From: Desulfurivibrio sp.
GTDB lineage: Bacteria; Desulfobacterota; Desulfobulbia; Desulfobulbales; SURF-16
NCBI GenBank assembly: GCA_003605035.1
Contig: QZKJ01000014.1
Span: forward strand, 27,185-91,184
Direction: 5' to 3'
DNA: 64,000 nucleotides
The first letter of the stretch is position 1. Each line of letters begins with the position of its first letter. Of this stretch, positions 30,793-40,700 are shown one piece after another. The translations under genes were made by a program, and so were the position numbers. A model generated the notes under the pieces. It saw nothing but the letters and a program-made list of their open reading frames with translations. It did not search any database and was not told the DNA's origin.

Positions 30793-32766
30793 ATGTTCCG
30801 TTCGCTCAAACTGACCCTGCTGCTCTCCCACACCGGCCTCATTCTGCTCACCAATCTCCTGCTGGCCAATGTTTCCTACTTTTATCTGATCAACACCCTG
30901 GAAAACAACCAGAAACAGCATCTGGCCTTCATTACCCGGCATGCGGTGCAAAGCGTCAACGGCTATCTCAAAAACAAGGCAGACCTGCTGGAACGGATTG
31001 CCGACGGTCCGGAGGTGATCAATTACGCCATCAACTTCCGGGAGGCGGCCCTTGCCTCCTACCTGGCCGGATATCACAGCAGTTTTCCCAATCTCAGCTT
31101 CATCAACCAGCAAGGCATCGAAGAACTGCGGGTAACCGACGGCGAGATTGCCCAGAATGTGGCTGATTACCATGACAGCCCTTTTTTCAGCAAATGCCTG
31201 GCCCATCCGAACCAGGTGCTCATCCTGCCGCAGGAACCGGCGCTGCAGGCCAGGGAGCCGATGCTGCAGCTGGCCATTGCCAAGCATCAATATTTTGAGG
31301 ACCGCTTTGCCGGGCTGCTGCTGGCCACCCTGCCCTACCAGAAAATTGCCGCAAGCCTGACTGATATCAGATTCAGCGCCGCAGGCTATCTGCTGCTAAG
31401 CGACGGCAACGATACCATCATCACCATTACCTACCCAAGCTCCCGGCCCCAGGCGGAGCCGATAAAAATCAGCCGCAGCCAGGATGAAGAGGGGCTGCCC
31501 GCCTTTCTCAGCGCCAAAGACCCGCAGCGTATCCCATCCTTTCAACGCACCACCGTGCGAGGCATTGATTCCCTGGTCGCCGCCGCCTTCATGCCCGAGC
31601 TGCAGTGGACGGTCATGACCGTGCTGCCCCATGCCGAATTCATGCAGCAGGTGAAAAAGCTGCGGATCAGCTTTATTATCCTGTTCGTCGTCTTCTTCGT
31701 GCTGGCCGGCATTCTCTCCTATCTCCTGGCCAACGGCATCACCAGGCCGCTCGCCCGGCTCACCCGGGCGGCCAAGGCCATTGCCCAGGGAAATCTCAAT
31801 GAAATCATCGCCAGCAATTCACAAGACGAGATCGGCAAACTGATCGGCTCCTTCAACACCATGACCAGGAATCTGCAGGAGACCACCATTTCCCGGGATT
31901 ACTTCAACACCATTCTCAGCTCCATGCAGGAGAGCCTGATTGTCCTCGGCCGGGACGGCAGGATCGAGAGCATCAACAACTCCACCATTGTCATGCTCGG
32001 TTACGAGAAACAGGAGCTGACCGGCAAACCGCTGGAATTCATCCTGAAAAAAGACAAGGCCGTGGCAAACTGCCCTTTCAGCAACCTGGATGAAGGAGAG
32101 ATCCTCAGGGAATGCGAACTGATCTATCTGACCAAGTGGGGCCGGGAGATCCCGGTCCACTTCAGCGCTTCGCCCATGAAGAACAGCCATGGCGAGATTT
32201 ACGGCATTGTCTGCCTGGCCATTAATATCTCCAGACGCAAAAAAATGGAAACGGCCCTGCGGCAGAGCGAGGCCAAACTGCGGGAGATCGCCATCACCGA
32301 TGAGCTGACCTCTTTGCTCAACCGGCGCGGCTTCATGACCATGGCCGCCAAACAGCTGCAGATGGCCAGACGCCAGGAAGGCCATGTCTTCCTGCTGTAT
32401 GCCGACGTGGACAATCTGAAATGGGTCAATGACCACCTGGGCCACCATGCCGGCGATCAGGTGCTGACCGAGACGGCGGACCTGCTGCGCGCCACCTTCA
32501 GGGACTCGGATACCATCGCCCGGCTGGGCGGCGATGAATTTGCCGTGCTGCTCATTGATCCGGCCGACGAAAAATCCCTCATCAGCCGTCTGGAGCTGAA
32601 CCTGCAGGCCAGAAACAGCCAGGAGCAGCGCAGCTACGAGCTGTCGCTCAGCATCGGCGTGGTCCGCTATGATCCGGAACATCCCAGTTCCATTGAAGAG
32701 CTGATGAACCGGGCGGACAACCTGATGTACGAATGCAAGCTGCAGAAAAAGCAGAGGCGGCGCTGA
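30793..32766 (+). CDS. Membrane diguanylate cyclase: dCache-HAMP-PAS-GGDEF
   Basis: A 657-residue protein: TM1 (about 8-32), a periplasmic double-Cache domain (about 35-285), TM2 (about 292-315), HAMP (about 315-368), PAS (about 375-485) with a GREIPVHFSASPM block, and GGDEF (about 495-655). The active site RLGGDEF is intact, and an RDSD inhibitory-site motif lies five residues before it, so it should make cyclic-di-GMP under product inhibition. It follows the PstS-like gene, which may present a ligand to its periplasmic domain. It converges with the YhaN-like gene. Confidence 0.93.
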   Translation: MFRSLKLTLLLSHTGLILLTNLLLANVSYFYLINTLENNQKQHLAFITRHAVQSVNGYLKNKADLLERIADGPEVINYAINFREAALASYLAGYHSSFPNLSFINQQGIEELRVTDGEIAQNVADYHDSPFFSKCLAHPNQVLILPQEPALQAREPMLQLAIAKHQYFEDRFAGLLLATLPYQKIAASLTDIRFSAAGYLLLSDGNDTIITITYPSSRPQAEPIKISRSQDEEGLPAFLSAKDPQRIPSFQRTTVRGIDSLVAAAFMPELQWTVMTVLPHAEFMQQVKKLRISFIILFVVFFVLAGILSYLLANGITRPLARLTRAAKAIAQGNLNEIIASNSQDEIGKLIGSFNTMTRNLQETTISRDYFNTILSSMQESLIVLGRDGRIESINNSTIVMLGYEKQELTGKPLEFILKKDKAVANCPFSNLDEGEILRECELIYLTKWGREIPVHFSASPMKNSHGEIYGIVCLAINISRRKKMETALRQSEAKLREIAITDELTSLLNRRGFMTMAAKQLQMARRQEGHVFLLYADVDNLKWVNDHLGHHAGDQVLTETADLLRATFRDSDTIARLGGDEFAVLLIDPADEKSLISRLELNLQARNSQEQRSYELSLSIGVVRYDPEHPSSIEELMNRADNLMYECKLQKKQRRR

Positions 32767-32786
32767 CCGGCTGACGCCGCGACCCG

Positions 32787-35700
32787 TTACAGCTGATGGA
32801 TCTGGATATGCGCCTGGCCCGCCAGTTGCCGGGCATCCTCCACCACCTGCCGGTGGTGGGTAAAGAGAATCACCTGGGTTTTTTCCGCCAGGCCGGCCAG
32901 CACCCTGATGGTGGCCTGCACCCGCTCGTCATCAAAGTTGATGAGAATGTCATCCACGATAAAGGGCATGGTTTCCCCGCGCTTAAGCCGCCATTCCAGG
33001 GTGGCCAGCCGCAGGGCCAGGTAGAGCTGATCACGGGTGCCGGAACTCATCCCCTGCACATACACACCCCGGGCCTCGTCAGGTCGCAGGCCGGCCAGCA
33101 CCGGATGACCGTTGTCCGCCACATCGGTGCGCAGGCCGGCAAAGGAGCCCATGGTCAATTCCCGGAAATAGGCTGAGGCCAGCTTGAGAATCGGGTCCTG
33201 ATGCTGCTGCCGGTAGCGTTCGATTTCCCGCTCCAGCACCTTGGCCGCCAGCCGCACCCGCACATAGCGCTCAGCCAGCCGCCGCATCCTGGCCAGCACC
33301 TGCTCGGCTTTTTCCTCTGCCTCGGCGGCCAGCGGGCTGCCGTCCATTTTCGCCAGTTCGTTCTTTTCCCGGCCGATTACCTCAAAGAGTTCATCAATCT
33401 GCGGACTCAGCTCTTCGTTGATCTCTCTTGCCAGGACATCGATCTCTCCCTGCAGGTCTGTTGAGTGGAGACCCCGGGTCTCCCGGCTGATTTCCTCCAG
33501 GGACAGGCCCTCGGCAATTTCAGCCAAGGTCGCCTCGACCTCAACGAGCATCTTCTTGATTTCCCGGCATTCAGCAGACCTGGCAATCGCCCTGTCCAGC
33601 TCCTCGCTGTCGGCACAGCCGGCCAGCCGCAGAAACTCATCCAGCTGGCCATGCAGGCTCTGCAAGGTTTCCTCGCCATAACGGATCTCCGCCGCCAGAT
33701 TTTCCATGTCCTCGCCATATTTGGCCAGCAGGGTCCTGTCCTCATTCGCCTTACCCAGCATATCCTGCAGCCTGGTCACCGCCTCTTCCAGCGGCGCCCT
33801 GGCCAGTTCCGGGGCGACCAGCTGCAGGAGATTTCTCACCTCCTGCTCATATTGCCCGGCATCCCGGTCAATACCGTCAATGCGCTTGCGGTATCCTTCG
33901 GCCTCCTTCAGCTTGGCCAGGCAGTTCTGCAGATCATCGAGCATCGCATTGACATCAGCCGGCTCCACCCTGCCGCCTGCCGCAGCCAGCCCCTGCAGGG
34001 CGTCCTGCCATCTGCCCTGCCACTCCAGCAAGGCCGCGTCCGCCGACTGCAGATCCAGGACGGCAGCGGCCAGGCCCGCCAGCAGCTCCTGCCTTTTCTC
34101 GGTAAGCCTGGCCCGACTGAGCTGACTTTTCTCGTTTTCCTCCGCTACTCTTTCCCCGCAAAGAATGACCGGCTCCAGTTCGTCAGAGGAGAAATCCCGG
34201 CCCTCGCCCAAGCCCTGCAGCTCCCTGAGCAGACCCTCTCGCAACCTCAGCCGCAGCCCTTTTTTTTCGTCAAGCTCCTGTTGTTTTTTGCCGATCTCCT
34301 TTACCCTGGCCCGAATGGCTGAAAATTCATGGAGCCAGGCTGCCATTTCCGCAGGAGAAAGGGGCTCGATGCCGCTTTGCCGCCAAACCTCCTGCCAGGC
34401 AACGGCAAAGTCCTGCCCCTGCCCGGCAAGTTCCTGCCGGCGGCAACAGATTTCCTGTCTTGCCGCCTCCAGAGCTTCCAGGCGGGCTCTACTGGCGGCA
34501 AAACCGGCTGCCCGGTCCGCCTCCCGGCGCAACCGGTCGGCCAGCCTGTCGGAATCGGACACCTGTTTTTCATAGGCATCCGGCAACGGGAGCGACGGGT
34601 CATACTCGCGGCTTTGCCGGTCAACATCCTCGCCGGCAAGCCACTGCCGGCGCAGCAGACGCCAGCCTTTGTCCCGCTTGCCGCGGACCTGGGCAAGTTC
34701 CTCTTCGGTGGGGACTTCTCCTCCGTATTCAATCCTTTTTTTTTCGGCAAGCGCCTGTTGCCATTCCCTTTCCGCGTCCCGCTCATCTCTGGCCAGCTGA
34801 CGCCTGCTCTCCTCCAGTTGCTGATAACGACCGGCAAAGTCCTTGACCGTTTCCGGCAGGGGCAAGGGCAGATCAACAACCCGGGACAGCTCACCCGACC
34901 AGCGGCCCAGCCGGGCGAGATCAGCCGCGTTCTCCCTGGCATCACCTGCGATCTCGCGGATTTTTGCCCTTATCTCCCCATCGATGGCGCCGGCTTTTCT
35001 AGCCAGCTTCACCGTTTGCCCCAACCCACCCATCTCCCTGGCCTCCGGCAACCGGGCCAGGGCCTTGGCAACAGCCTCGAGCTGCCGTTCCGCCTCTGCG
35101 GCCTGTTTTTTTGCCTGGCTCACCTGCAGCTCCAGGGTATGGTGACTGTTGATCAGATCCTGGATTGTTTTTTTCCTGAGCAGCACCGGCCGCAGGCTCT
35201 CCACCTCGGTCAGCGGCAGATCCGGCCGGATGGGCTTGAGCAGCTCCGCCGCCTCCATGCGCTCGCTGGTCCGCATTCCTTCAAGTCTTGCGCGGTCCCG
35301 CGTCCCTTTGCGGTATTCACCCAGTCGCTGGTGCAGATCAGCTATGGCCCCGCTGTGCTCAACCAGGAGCTGATTGACCGCTATGCCTTGCTTCCGGGTG
35401 ACGAGCAGGCCCAGACTGGTGCGGGCCTTCTGCAGCTGCAGCCCGGTTGCCCGGAGCTGCTGCTCTACCTCCCGCTTCTTGTCGGCCAGATCCAGGGGCA
35501 ACATCCTTACCTCACCCAGTTCCTGCAGCTGCTGCAGCAGCTTGGCCCGCCTGGCGAGAAAAGGAATGGCCCGTTTCAGCCGCTCAAGATGATGCCGCTG
35601 CCGCTCCCTGGACTCGCGCAGCTGCTGCAGCCGCTGCCGTTCCTGCTCGGCGCGGACGAGCTGATTGCGGTGCTCCTGCCACTGCCGGCTGGAAAGGCTG

Positions 35701-36296
35701 ACCTGCCTGACCGTGCGCTGCAGATCCCGGTGTTCGGCAATAGCCATATTGATCAGTTGTTTTGAGCCCCGCGCCTTGAACAGTTCATCCGCCTCGGCCT
35801 CCAGGGAGCCGAGGATGGCCCGCAGGGAGGAGATGCCGGCGCCGGCGGCAAAAAGGGCCTGCCCCACCTCGCCCTTCTGGGCCAGGATATCCTCGCCGCC
35901 CTGCACCAGCACGCCATGATCAATGCCGTACAGGGAATCAAACAGCCCCTGGTCAATGCCGGGCAGAAAGGCGGACAGGGCGCCATCGTCTACGGGATTA
36001 CCATGGCTGTCAAGCATATCCGCCTTGCGGCGCTTGCGGCGCTGAAAGCAGATCTGCCGGCCGTCATCCGCCTGCAGGCAGCCCGCCACCAGCAGATTCT
36101 CGTTGGCATGCTGGAAACTGTCCGCGGTCCGTTCCGGAAAGCCGTAGAGCAGGGCCTTGAGGGCGCGCAGGGAACTGCTTTTGCCCGCCTCGTTGGGGCC
36201 ATAGATGACATGCAGGCCAGGCCGGTCGCCGTGAAACTCCAGGATTTTGTCCGTGAAAGGACCGAAGGCCTTCAACTCGAGACGCCTGATCCTCAT
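32787..36296 (-). CDS. YhaN-like (SbcC/Rad50-related) coiled-coil ATPase
   Basis: A 1169-residue SMC-type ATPase. The N-terminal half-site has MRIRRLELKAFGPF and Walker A YGPNEAGKSS (about residues 32-41). Some 850 residues of coiled coil follow. The C-terminal half-site has the signature MSSGTRDQLYLALRLA and Walker B PFIVDDILINFDDER, then a switch-histidine region (ILFTHH). It overlaps the YhaO-like nuclease gene by ATGA, the typical arrangement for a Mre11/Rad50-like pair that processes DNA ends. No CxxC zinc hook is evident at the coil apex, as is usual for YhaN. Confidence 0.92.
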   Translation of the reverse strand: MRIRRLELKAFGPFTDKILEFHGDRPGLHVIYGPNEAGKSSSLRALKALLYGFPERTADSFQHANENLLVAGCLQADDGRQICFQRRKRRKADMLDSHGNPVDDGALSAFLPGIDQGLFDSLYGIDHGVLVQGGEDILAQKGEVGQALFAAGAGISSLRAILGSLEAEADELFKARGSKQLINMAIAEHRDLQRTVRQVSLSSRQWQEHRNQLVRAEQERQRLQQLRESRERQRHHLERLKRAIPFLARRAKLLQQLQELGEVRMLPLDLADKKREVEQQLRATGLQLQKARTSLGLLVTRKQGIAVNQLLVEHSGAIADLHQRLGEYRKGTRDRARLEGMRTSERMEAAELLKPIRPDLPLTEVESLRPVLLRKKTIQDLINSHHTLELQVSQAKKQAAEAERQLEAVAKALARLPEAREMGGLGQTVKLARKAGAIDGEIRAKIREIAGDARENAADLARLGRWSGELSRVVDLPLPLPETVKDFAGRYQQLEESRRQLARDERDAEREWQQALAEKKRIEYGGEVPTEEELAQVRGKRDKGWRLLRRQWLAGEDVDRQSREYDPSLPLPDAYEKQVSDSDRLADRLRREADRAAGFAASRARLEALEAARQEICCRRQELAGQGQDFAVAWQEVWRQSGIEPLSPAEMAAWLHEFSAIRARVKEIGKKQQELDEKKGLRLRLREGLLRELQGLGEGRDFSSDELEPVILCGERVAEENEKSQLSRARLTEKRQELLAGLAAAVLDLQSADAALLEWQGRWQDALQGLAAAGGRVEPADVNAMLDDLQNCLAKLKEAEGYRKRIDGIDRDAGQYEQEVRNLLQLVAPELARAPLEEAVTRLQDMLGKANEDRTLLAKYGEDMENLAAEIRYGEETLQSLHGQLDEFLRLAGCADSEELDRAIARSAECREIKKMLVEVEATLAEIAEGLSLEEISRETRGLHSTDLQGEIDVLAREINEELSPQIDELFEVIGREKNELAKMDGSPLAAEAEEKAEQVLARMRRLAERYVRVRLAAKVLEREIERYRQQHQDPILKLASAYFRELTMGSFAGLRTDVADNGHPVLAGLRPDEARGVYVQGMSSGTRDQLYLALRLATLEWRLKRGETMPFIVDDILINFDDERVQATIRVLAGLAEKTQVILFTHHRQVVEDARQLAGQAHIQIHQL

Positions 36297-37552
36297 CCCT
36301 GGCCTCCATTCTGCAGCAGTCTGGCTGCCAGCAGTTCCCTGACCTCGGCCCGCAGGGTCTCCGTCTGGCCGGGGCTGTCGGCCAGCAAAGGTTCGTCACC
36401 CTCGAAGAGTTCAGCGGGCAGCCGGCTTTTAAAGGCCGGCAGCTCCGGCACCAGGGCAAAGAGATCCTCAGCGCCAAGCGGCAGCTCATCGAGAAAGCGG
36501 AGCAGCCCGGCCAGGGCGTTATCCTGGCCGACCAGCTCGGCCAGCTCGGTCCGGCGCCGGGTCTGCAGCAGCACTTTTTCCAGCCATACCTCCCCGCTGG
36601 CCGCGGCCACGCCGCGCAACTCATCAATCAGCCGGGGCCAGCGGTCAATAAGCTCGGCATGCACCGGACAGGCGCCGGCCAGGATCAGCCGCATGGCGAG
36701 CGGCCTGCCCTCCCCGGCCGCCCGGCCGGCCTCAAGGGCCTGGCGCACCTGGCCGAAAACCGCCTCAATCGTCTGGCAGGCGGACAGATCAACCGGACAC
36801 AGCAGCCAGCGCAGCACATCAAATTCCCGCTGCTGCACCGTCGTCACCCGGCTTTCCTCCACGGTGACCAGGGTCGCCCCCTTGGCCCCGCTTTCCCGGA
36901 TATGACGGCCCTGGAGATTGCCCGGAAAGATGATCCACGGGTCGCGGGCCACCACCTCCTGCTGGTGCACATGACCAAGGGCCCAGTAATCATAACCCAT
37001 GACGCGCAGATCATCCACCGTACAGGGGGCATAGGGCTCATGGCCGACACGGCCGCTGAGCGCGGTATGCAGCAGGCCGATGTTGAAATAACCGGCCTGT
37101 CGGGGCGGGTAGCCCAGGGCCAGGTTTTCCCTGACGTCCCGCGCGGCATAGCTCTGGCCATGGACGGCCACCCGGAGATCGTCCAGCAGTTTTGTCTCCG
37201 CCTTTCGTGGGGAAAAGAGGCTGACATTATCCGGCAGGGGTAATGCCCTGGTGGTATTACTTGCCGCATCATGATTGCCGGCCACGATGAACACCCTGAT
37301 GCCGGCCCGCTGCAGACGGCCCATGCGGTTGACCAGGAAAAGACCGGTATGGTAATCCTTCCAGTCGCCGTCATAGAGATCACCGGCAATGAGCAGAAAA
37401 TCGACCTCCTCGTCAACGGCGAAATCAATCAGCTGGTCAAAGGCCCGGCGCGAGGCCCCGCGGATCTCCTCCAGCGGGGCGTCCTCATAGGACTCCAGCC
37501 CCTTCAAGGGGCTGTCGAGGTGAATATCAGCGGTATGGAGAAATTTGAACAT
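36293..37552 (-). CDS. YhaO-like (SbcD/Mre11-related) metallophosphoesterase
   Basis: A 419-residue predicted DNA nuclease subunit. The calcineurin-type metal motifs are present in order: HTADIHLDSPL (about 6-16), AGDLYDG (about 56-62), VAGNHD (about 93-98) and ALGHVH (about 190-195). A C-terminal region of about 180 residues is the capping or ATPase-docking part. It is translated just ahead of its YhaN-like partner, with overlapping stop and start codons. Heptad repeats lie immediately upstream of its start. Confidence 0.92.
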   Translation of the reverse strand: MFKFLHTADIHLDSPLKGLESYEDAPLEEIRGASRRAFDQLIDFAVDEEVDFLLIAGDLYDGDWKDYHTGLFLVNRMGRLQRAGIRVFIVAGNHDAASNTTRALPLPDNVSLFSPRKAETKLLDDLRVAVHGQSYAARDVRENLALGYPPRQAGYFNIGLLHTALSGRVGHEPYAPCTVDDLRVMGYDYWALGHVHQQEVVARDPWIIFPGNLQGRHIRESGAKGATLVTVEESRVTTVQQREFDVLRWLLCPVDLSACQTIEAVFGQVRQALEAGRAAGEGRPLAMRLILAGACPVHAELIDRWPRLIDELRGVAAASGEVWLEKVLLQTRRRTELAELVGQDNALAGLLRFLDELPLGAEDLFALVPELPAFKSRLPAELFEGDEPLLADSPGQTETLRAEVRELLAARLLQNGGQG

Positions 37553-37564
37553 GGCGTTTTATGG

Positions 37565-37728
37565 GTGAAAAGTGAGAAGTAAGAAGTGAAAGGTGAAAAG
37601 AAACAATGCCCCGGCAGGGATGCTGCGTAAAGGTTTTTCTTCTCACTCCTCACTCCTTACTCCTCACTTTTTCTTGCTTTTCCTTTCACTTCTCACTTCT
37701 CACTTCTTACTTTTCACTTTTCACTTAC
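37565..37728. repeat. Inverted pair of heptad AGTGARR arrays
   Basis: The left array (37565-37600) reads GTGAAAAGTGAGAAG on the plus strand. The right array (about 37638-37728) is its inverse, with exact 7-base units CACTTCT/CACTTTT at 37687-37728. The middle is a short unique stretch. The right array begins at the stop codon of the hybrid kinase at 37729. The same unit occurs at 57398. Confidence 0.8.
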
Positions 37729-40700
37729 TCATAACAGATCCAGATCGCTGGCCCTGGCCCATTCCACCAGCCGGTTGAATTCCAGCTTCAGCTGTTCCAG
37801 CCCTTTGGGCGTCTCATTCATTCTGCCTTCCCGGGCAAGTCTGCCCAGCTCGGCCCCGGCTTCGGAAAAGGCATTGGCGCACACCGTGGCCGCGGTGCCC
37901 TTGAGGGAATGGCATACCTTTCTGAGCCTCGCCTCGTCCCCGGCGGCGATAGCCGCCTCCGCCTCCGCCAGCCACTGGGGACCGCTCACCTGCAGCAGGT
38001 GCCTGAGCAACTTCCTGGCCAGCTCCACCTTGCCGTTGCAGCTGTCATAGAGAAAGGCATCGTAATCAATGATCTCCGCTCTCTTATTCTTCGGGGTGAG
38101 GGTGACGCTCCTCATGGCCAGGTCGACGCCCAGCACCTTCTCCATTTCCTGCCGCAGGATCCGCACGTCAATGGGCTTGGAGACATAACCGTCCATGCCG
38201 GCATCCAGACAACGCTTGCGGTCAATGGTCATGGCATGGGCGGTCAGGGCGATGACCGGAATATGTCCGCCGCTCAGCTTCTCCTGCTGACGGATCCGGG
38301 CAATCGTCGCAAAGCCATCCATTTCCGGCATCTGCACGTCCATTAAAATGACATGAAAGCAGTCATTATGCAAGGCATCGAGAACCTGTCTGCCATTTTC
38401 CGCCGTGGTCACCCGCCATCCCTGGGCCCGGATCATCTCCACCGCCAGTACCCGGTTGATCTCCTCATCTTCGGCCAGCAGCACGTTGAGGGTGTGCAGA
38501 CTTTCCCTGATGGAATGCCGGGTCACCAGGGGCAGCTGTCCGCTGTCCGCCGGCCTACCCAGCACCATGCGCAGGGCCTCGAGCAGTTCGGTCCTGCTTA
38601 CCGGCTTAAGCAGAAAGGAGACAATGCCGGCCTCCCGGCAGCGCTGCCCGTCCCCGCGCTGGCTGGCGGCAGTCAGCATCATGATCCTGGCGTCGCCGGC
38701 AATCTGCTGCAGTTCGCGGGCCACGGCAAAGGGCTGATCAGGCTCTGGCAGGGCATCGAGAATGATGGCGTGGAACCGTTTCTCAGCCGCCATCCGCAAA
38801 GCATCCTCGGCAGAACCCGCCAGCAGCACATCCTTTACCCATTCACTCAGCATCTCCTTTAACATGAAACGCTCCGAGGCCTCGCCGGCCACCACCAGGA
38901 AGGACTTGCCCTGCAGGGCGCCGAGCGGCAGCGCTTCAAACGTCCTGATTTGTCTGGCCTGGGTCTGCAGCAGCAGGGTGAAATGAAAGGTGGTCCCCAC
39001 CCCTGCCTGACTTTCCAGCCATATTTCGCCACCCATCATGGCAATCAGTTCAGCGCAGATGGTCAGTCCCAGTCCGGCGCCCCCATGCCTGCGCGAGAAG
39101 GAACCGTCGACCTGGCTGAAGGCCTGGAAAATCCTCTCCTGCATCTCCGGGGCAATGCCGATGCCGGTATCCGCCACCGTAACATGCAGGGCCATATCCC
39201 TCTCCCCCTTCTCCCGCCTGATCCGGTCAGGGCATTCATCCGCCGTGGCCTGCCTTACCTTCACCACCACCTTGCCGCTGCTGGTGAATTTAATGGCGTT
39301 GCTCACCAGGTTGACCAGAATCTGCCGCAGCCGGCCCGGGTCGCCGATGAAACCGTCAATCAGCGCCTGCTCGATCTCATAGGTAAGCTGCAGCCCCTTG
39401 TCATTTGCCTTGAAGGCCAGGATATTCAACGAGTTGCCCACCACATCAAACAGGCTGAAGGGGATATGTTCAATTTCCAGGGAGCCGGACTCGATCTTGG
39501 AAAAATCAAGCACCTCGTTGACCACGTCGAGCAGCCGGTTGGCGGAGGTTTTCACCATCTCCAGAAAGCGGCGCTGGTCCGAAGAGAGTTGTGTCCCCAG
39601 CACCAGATCGGTCATGCCCATGATGCCGTTCAAGGGGGTGCGGATTTCATGGCTCATATTGGCCAGGAATTCGCTTTTGACCGCATTGGCCGCCTCCGCC
39701 TCCTCCTTGGCCTGACGCAGAATCTTCTCAGCCTGTACCATATCGCTGATATCATGGAAATCTTCGATGATGCCGACAAACTCGCCCTGCTCATTGCGGA
39801 GCGGGGCCGCCCTGAGCCGGCAGGTGATCAGCTTGCCGTCAGCCCGCAGCTTTTCCACCGCAAAGGCAGCCCATTCCCTGCCATCCTGCAGCAACAACAC
39901 AGGGCACTGCCCGGTGTGGCAGAACGGACCGGGAAAGGTCACGAAGCATTTGCTGTTCTCCAGGGTCTCCTTTTGCCCCCCGGCCAGCTCAGCAAAGACG
40001 GCATTAACCCTTATCACATCGAAATTCTTATCAATTATTCGCATGCCGTTGCCGGCTGTCTGAAAAACCTGATCCAGCAGCCGGTGGGAATTCTTCAACT
40101 CGCTGATCATGGCGCCGCGTTCCTCGATGCGTTTTTCGCAGATCCTGATGATTCTGCGCGAAAAAAGAACGAAGAAAACCGCCAGGGACAGACTGGTCAG
40201 CACAATAACCAGCCAGGTGCGGTGCAGGAGTTTCTGCATCCTGCCGCTTTCCGCCTCCAGATATCTGCCGGCCCGGTCGGTCAGATTCTGCTGGGCGTTG
40301 CGGACGATGATAAAATCCTGGAAGATGTGGTCCCGCAGCCGGTCATGCTCCTGCTCCAGCTCGATGCGCTGCCGGTGGAAATCATAAAAGCCGCCGCGGC
40401 CCGGGGCCACGATGCCGCCTGAGGGTCCCTGCTGATAATCCTTGCCCCAGAAGGCGGCAACGAAGCGGTCGAGTTGCCCGGCAATCTCCGTCAATTCGCC
40501 GGGCAGCTGGCGGGTGAGAAGATGCAGGTTGCCGGCAATCTGCGCCGAGAGCTTCTGGATGTAATTGATATGAATCTGATCCAGGTGGTTCCGGTCCCGC
40601 TCCACCGCGATCAGTTCACAGAGCAGGGCAAGGGTCTCCACATCATGCCGCATCCTGGCCAGGGTGACCAGCAACTCATGCTTGGCCGTCCGCCCCTGCT

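Noticed and set aside
34329..35765. 478-codon plus-strand frame opposite the YhaN coiled coil
   Set aside because: It is antisense to the heptad-rich coiled coil and has no signal, domain or ribosome site of note.
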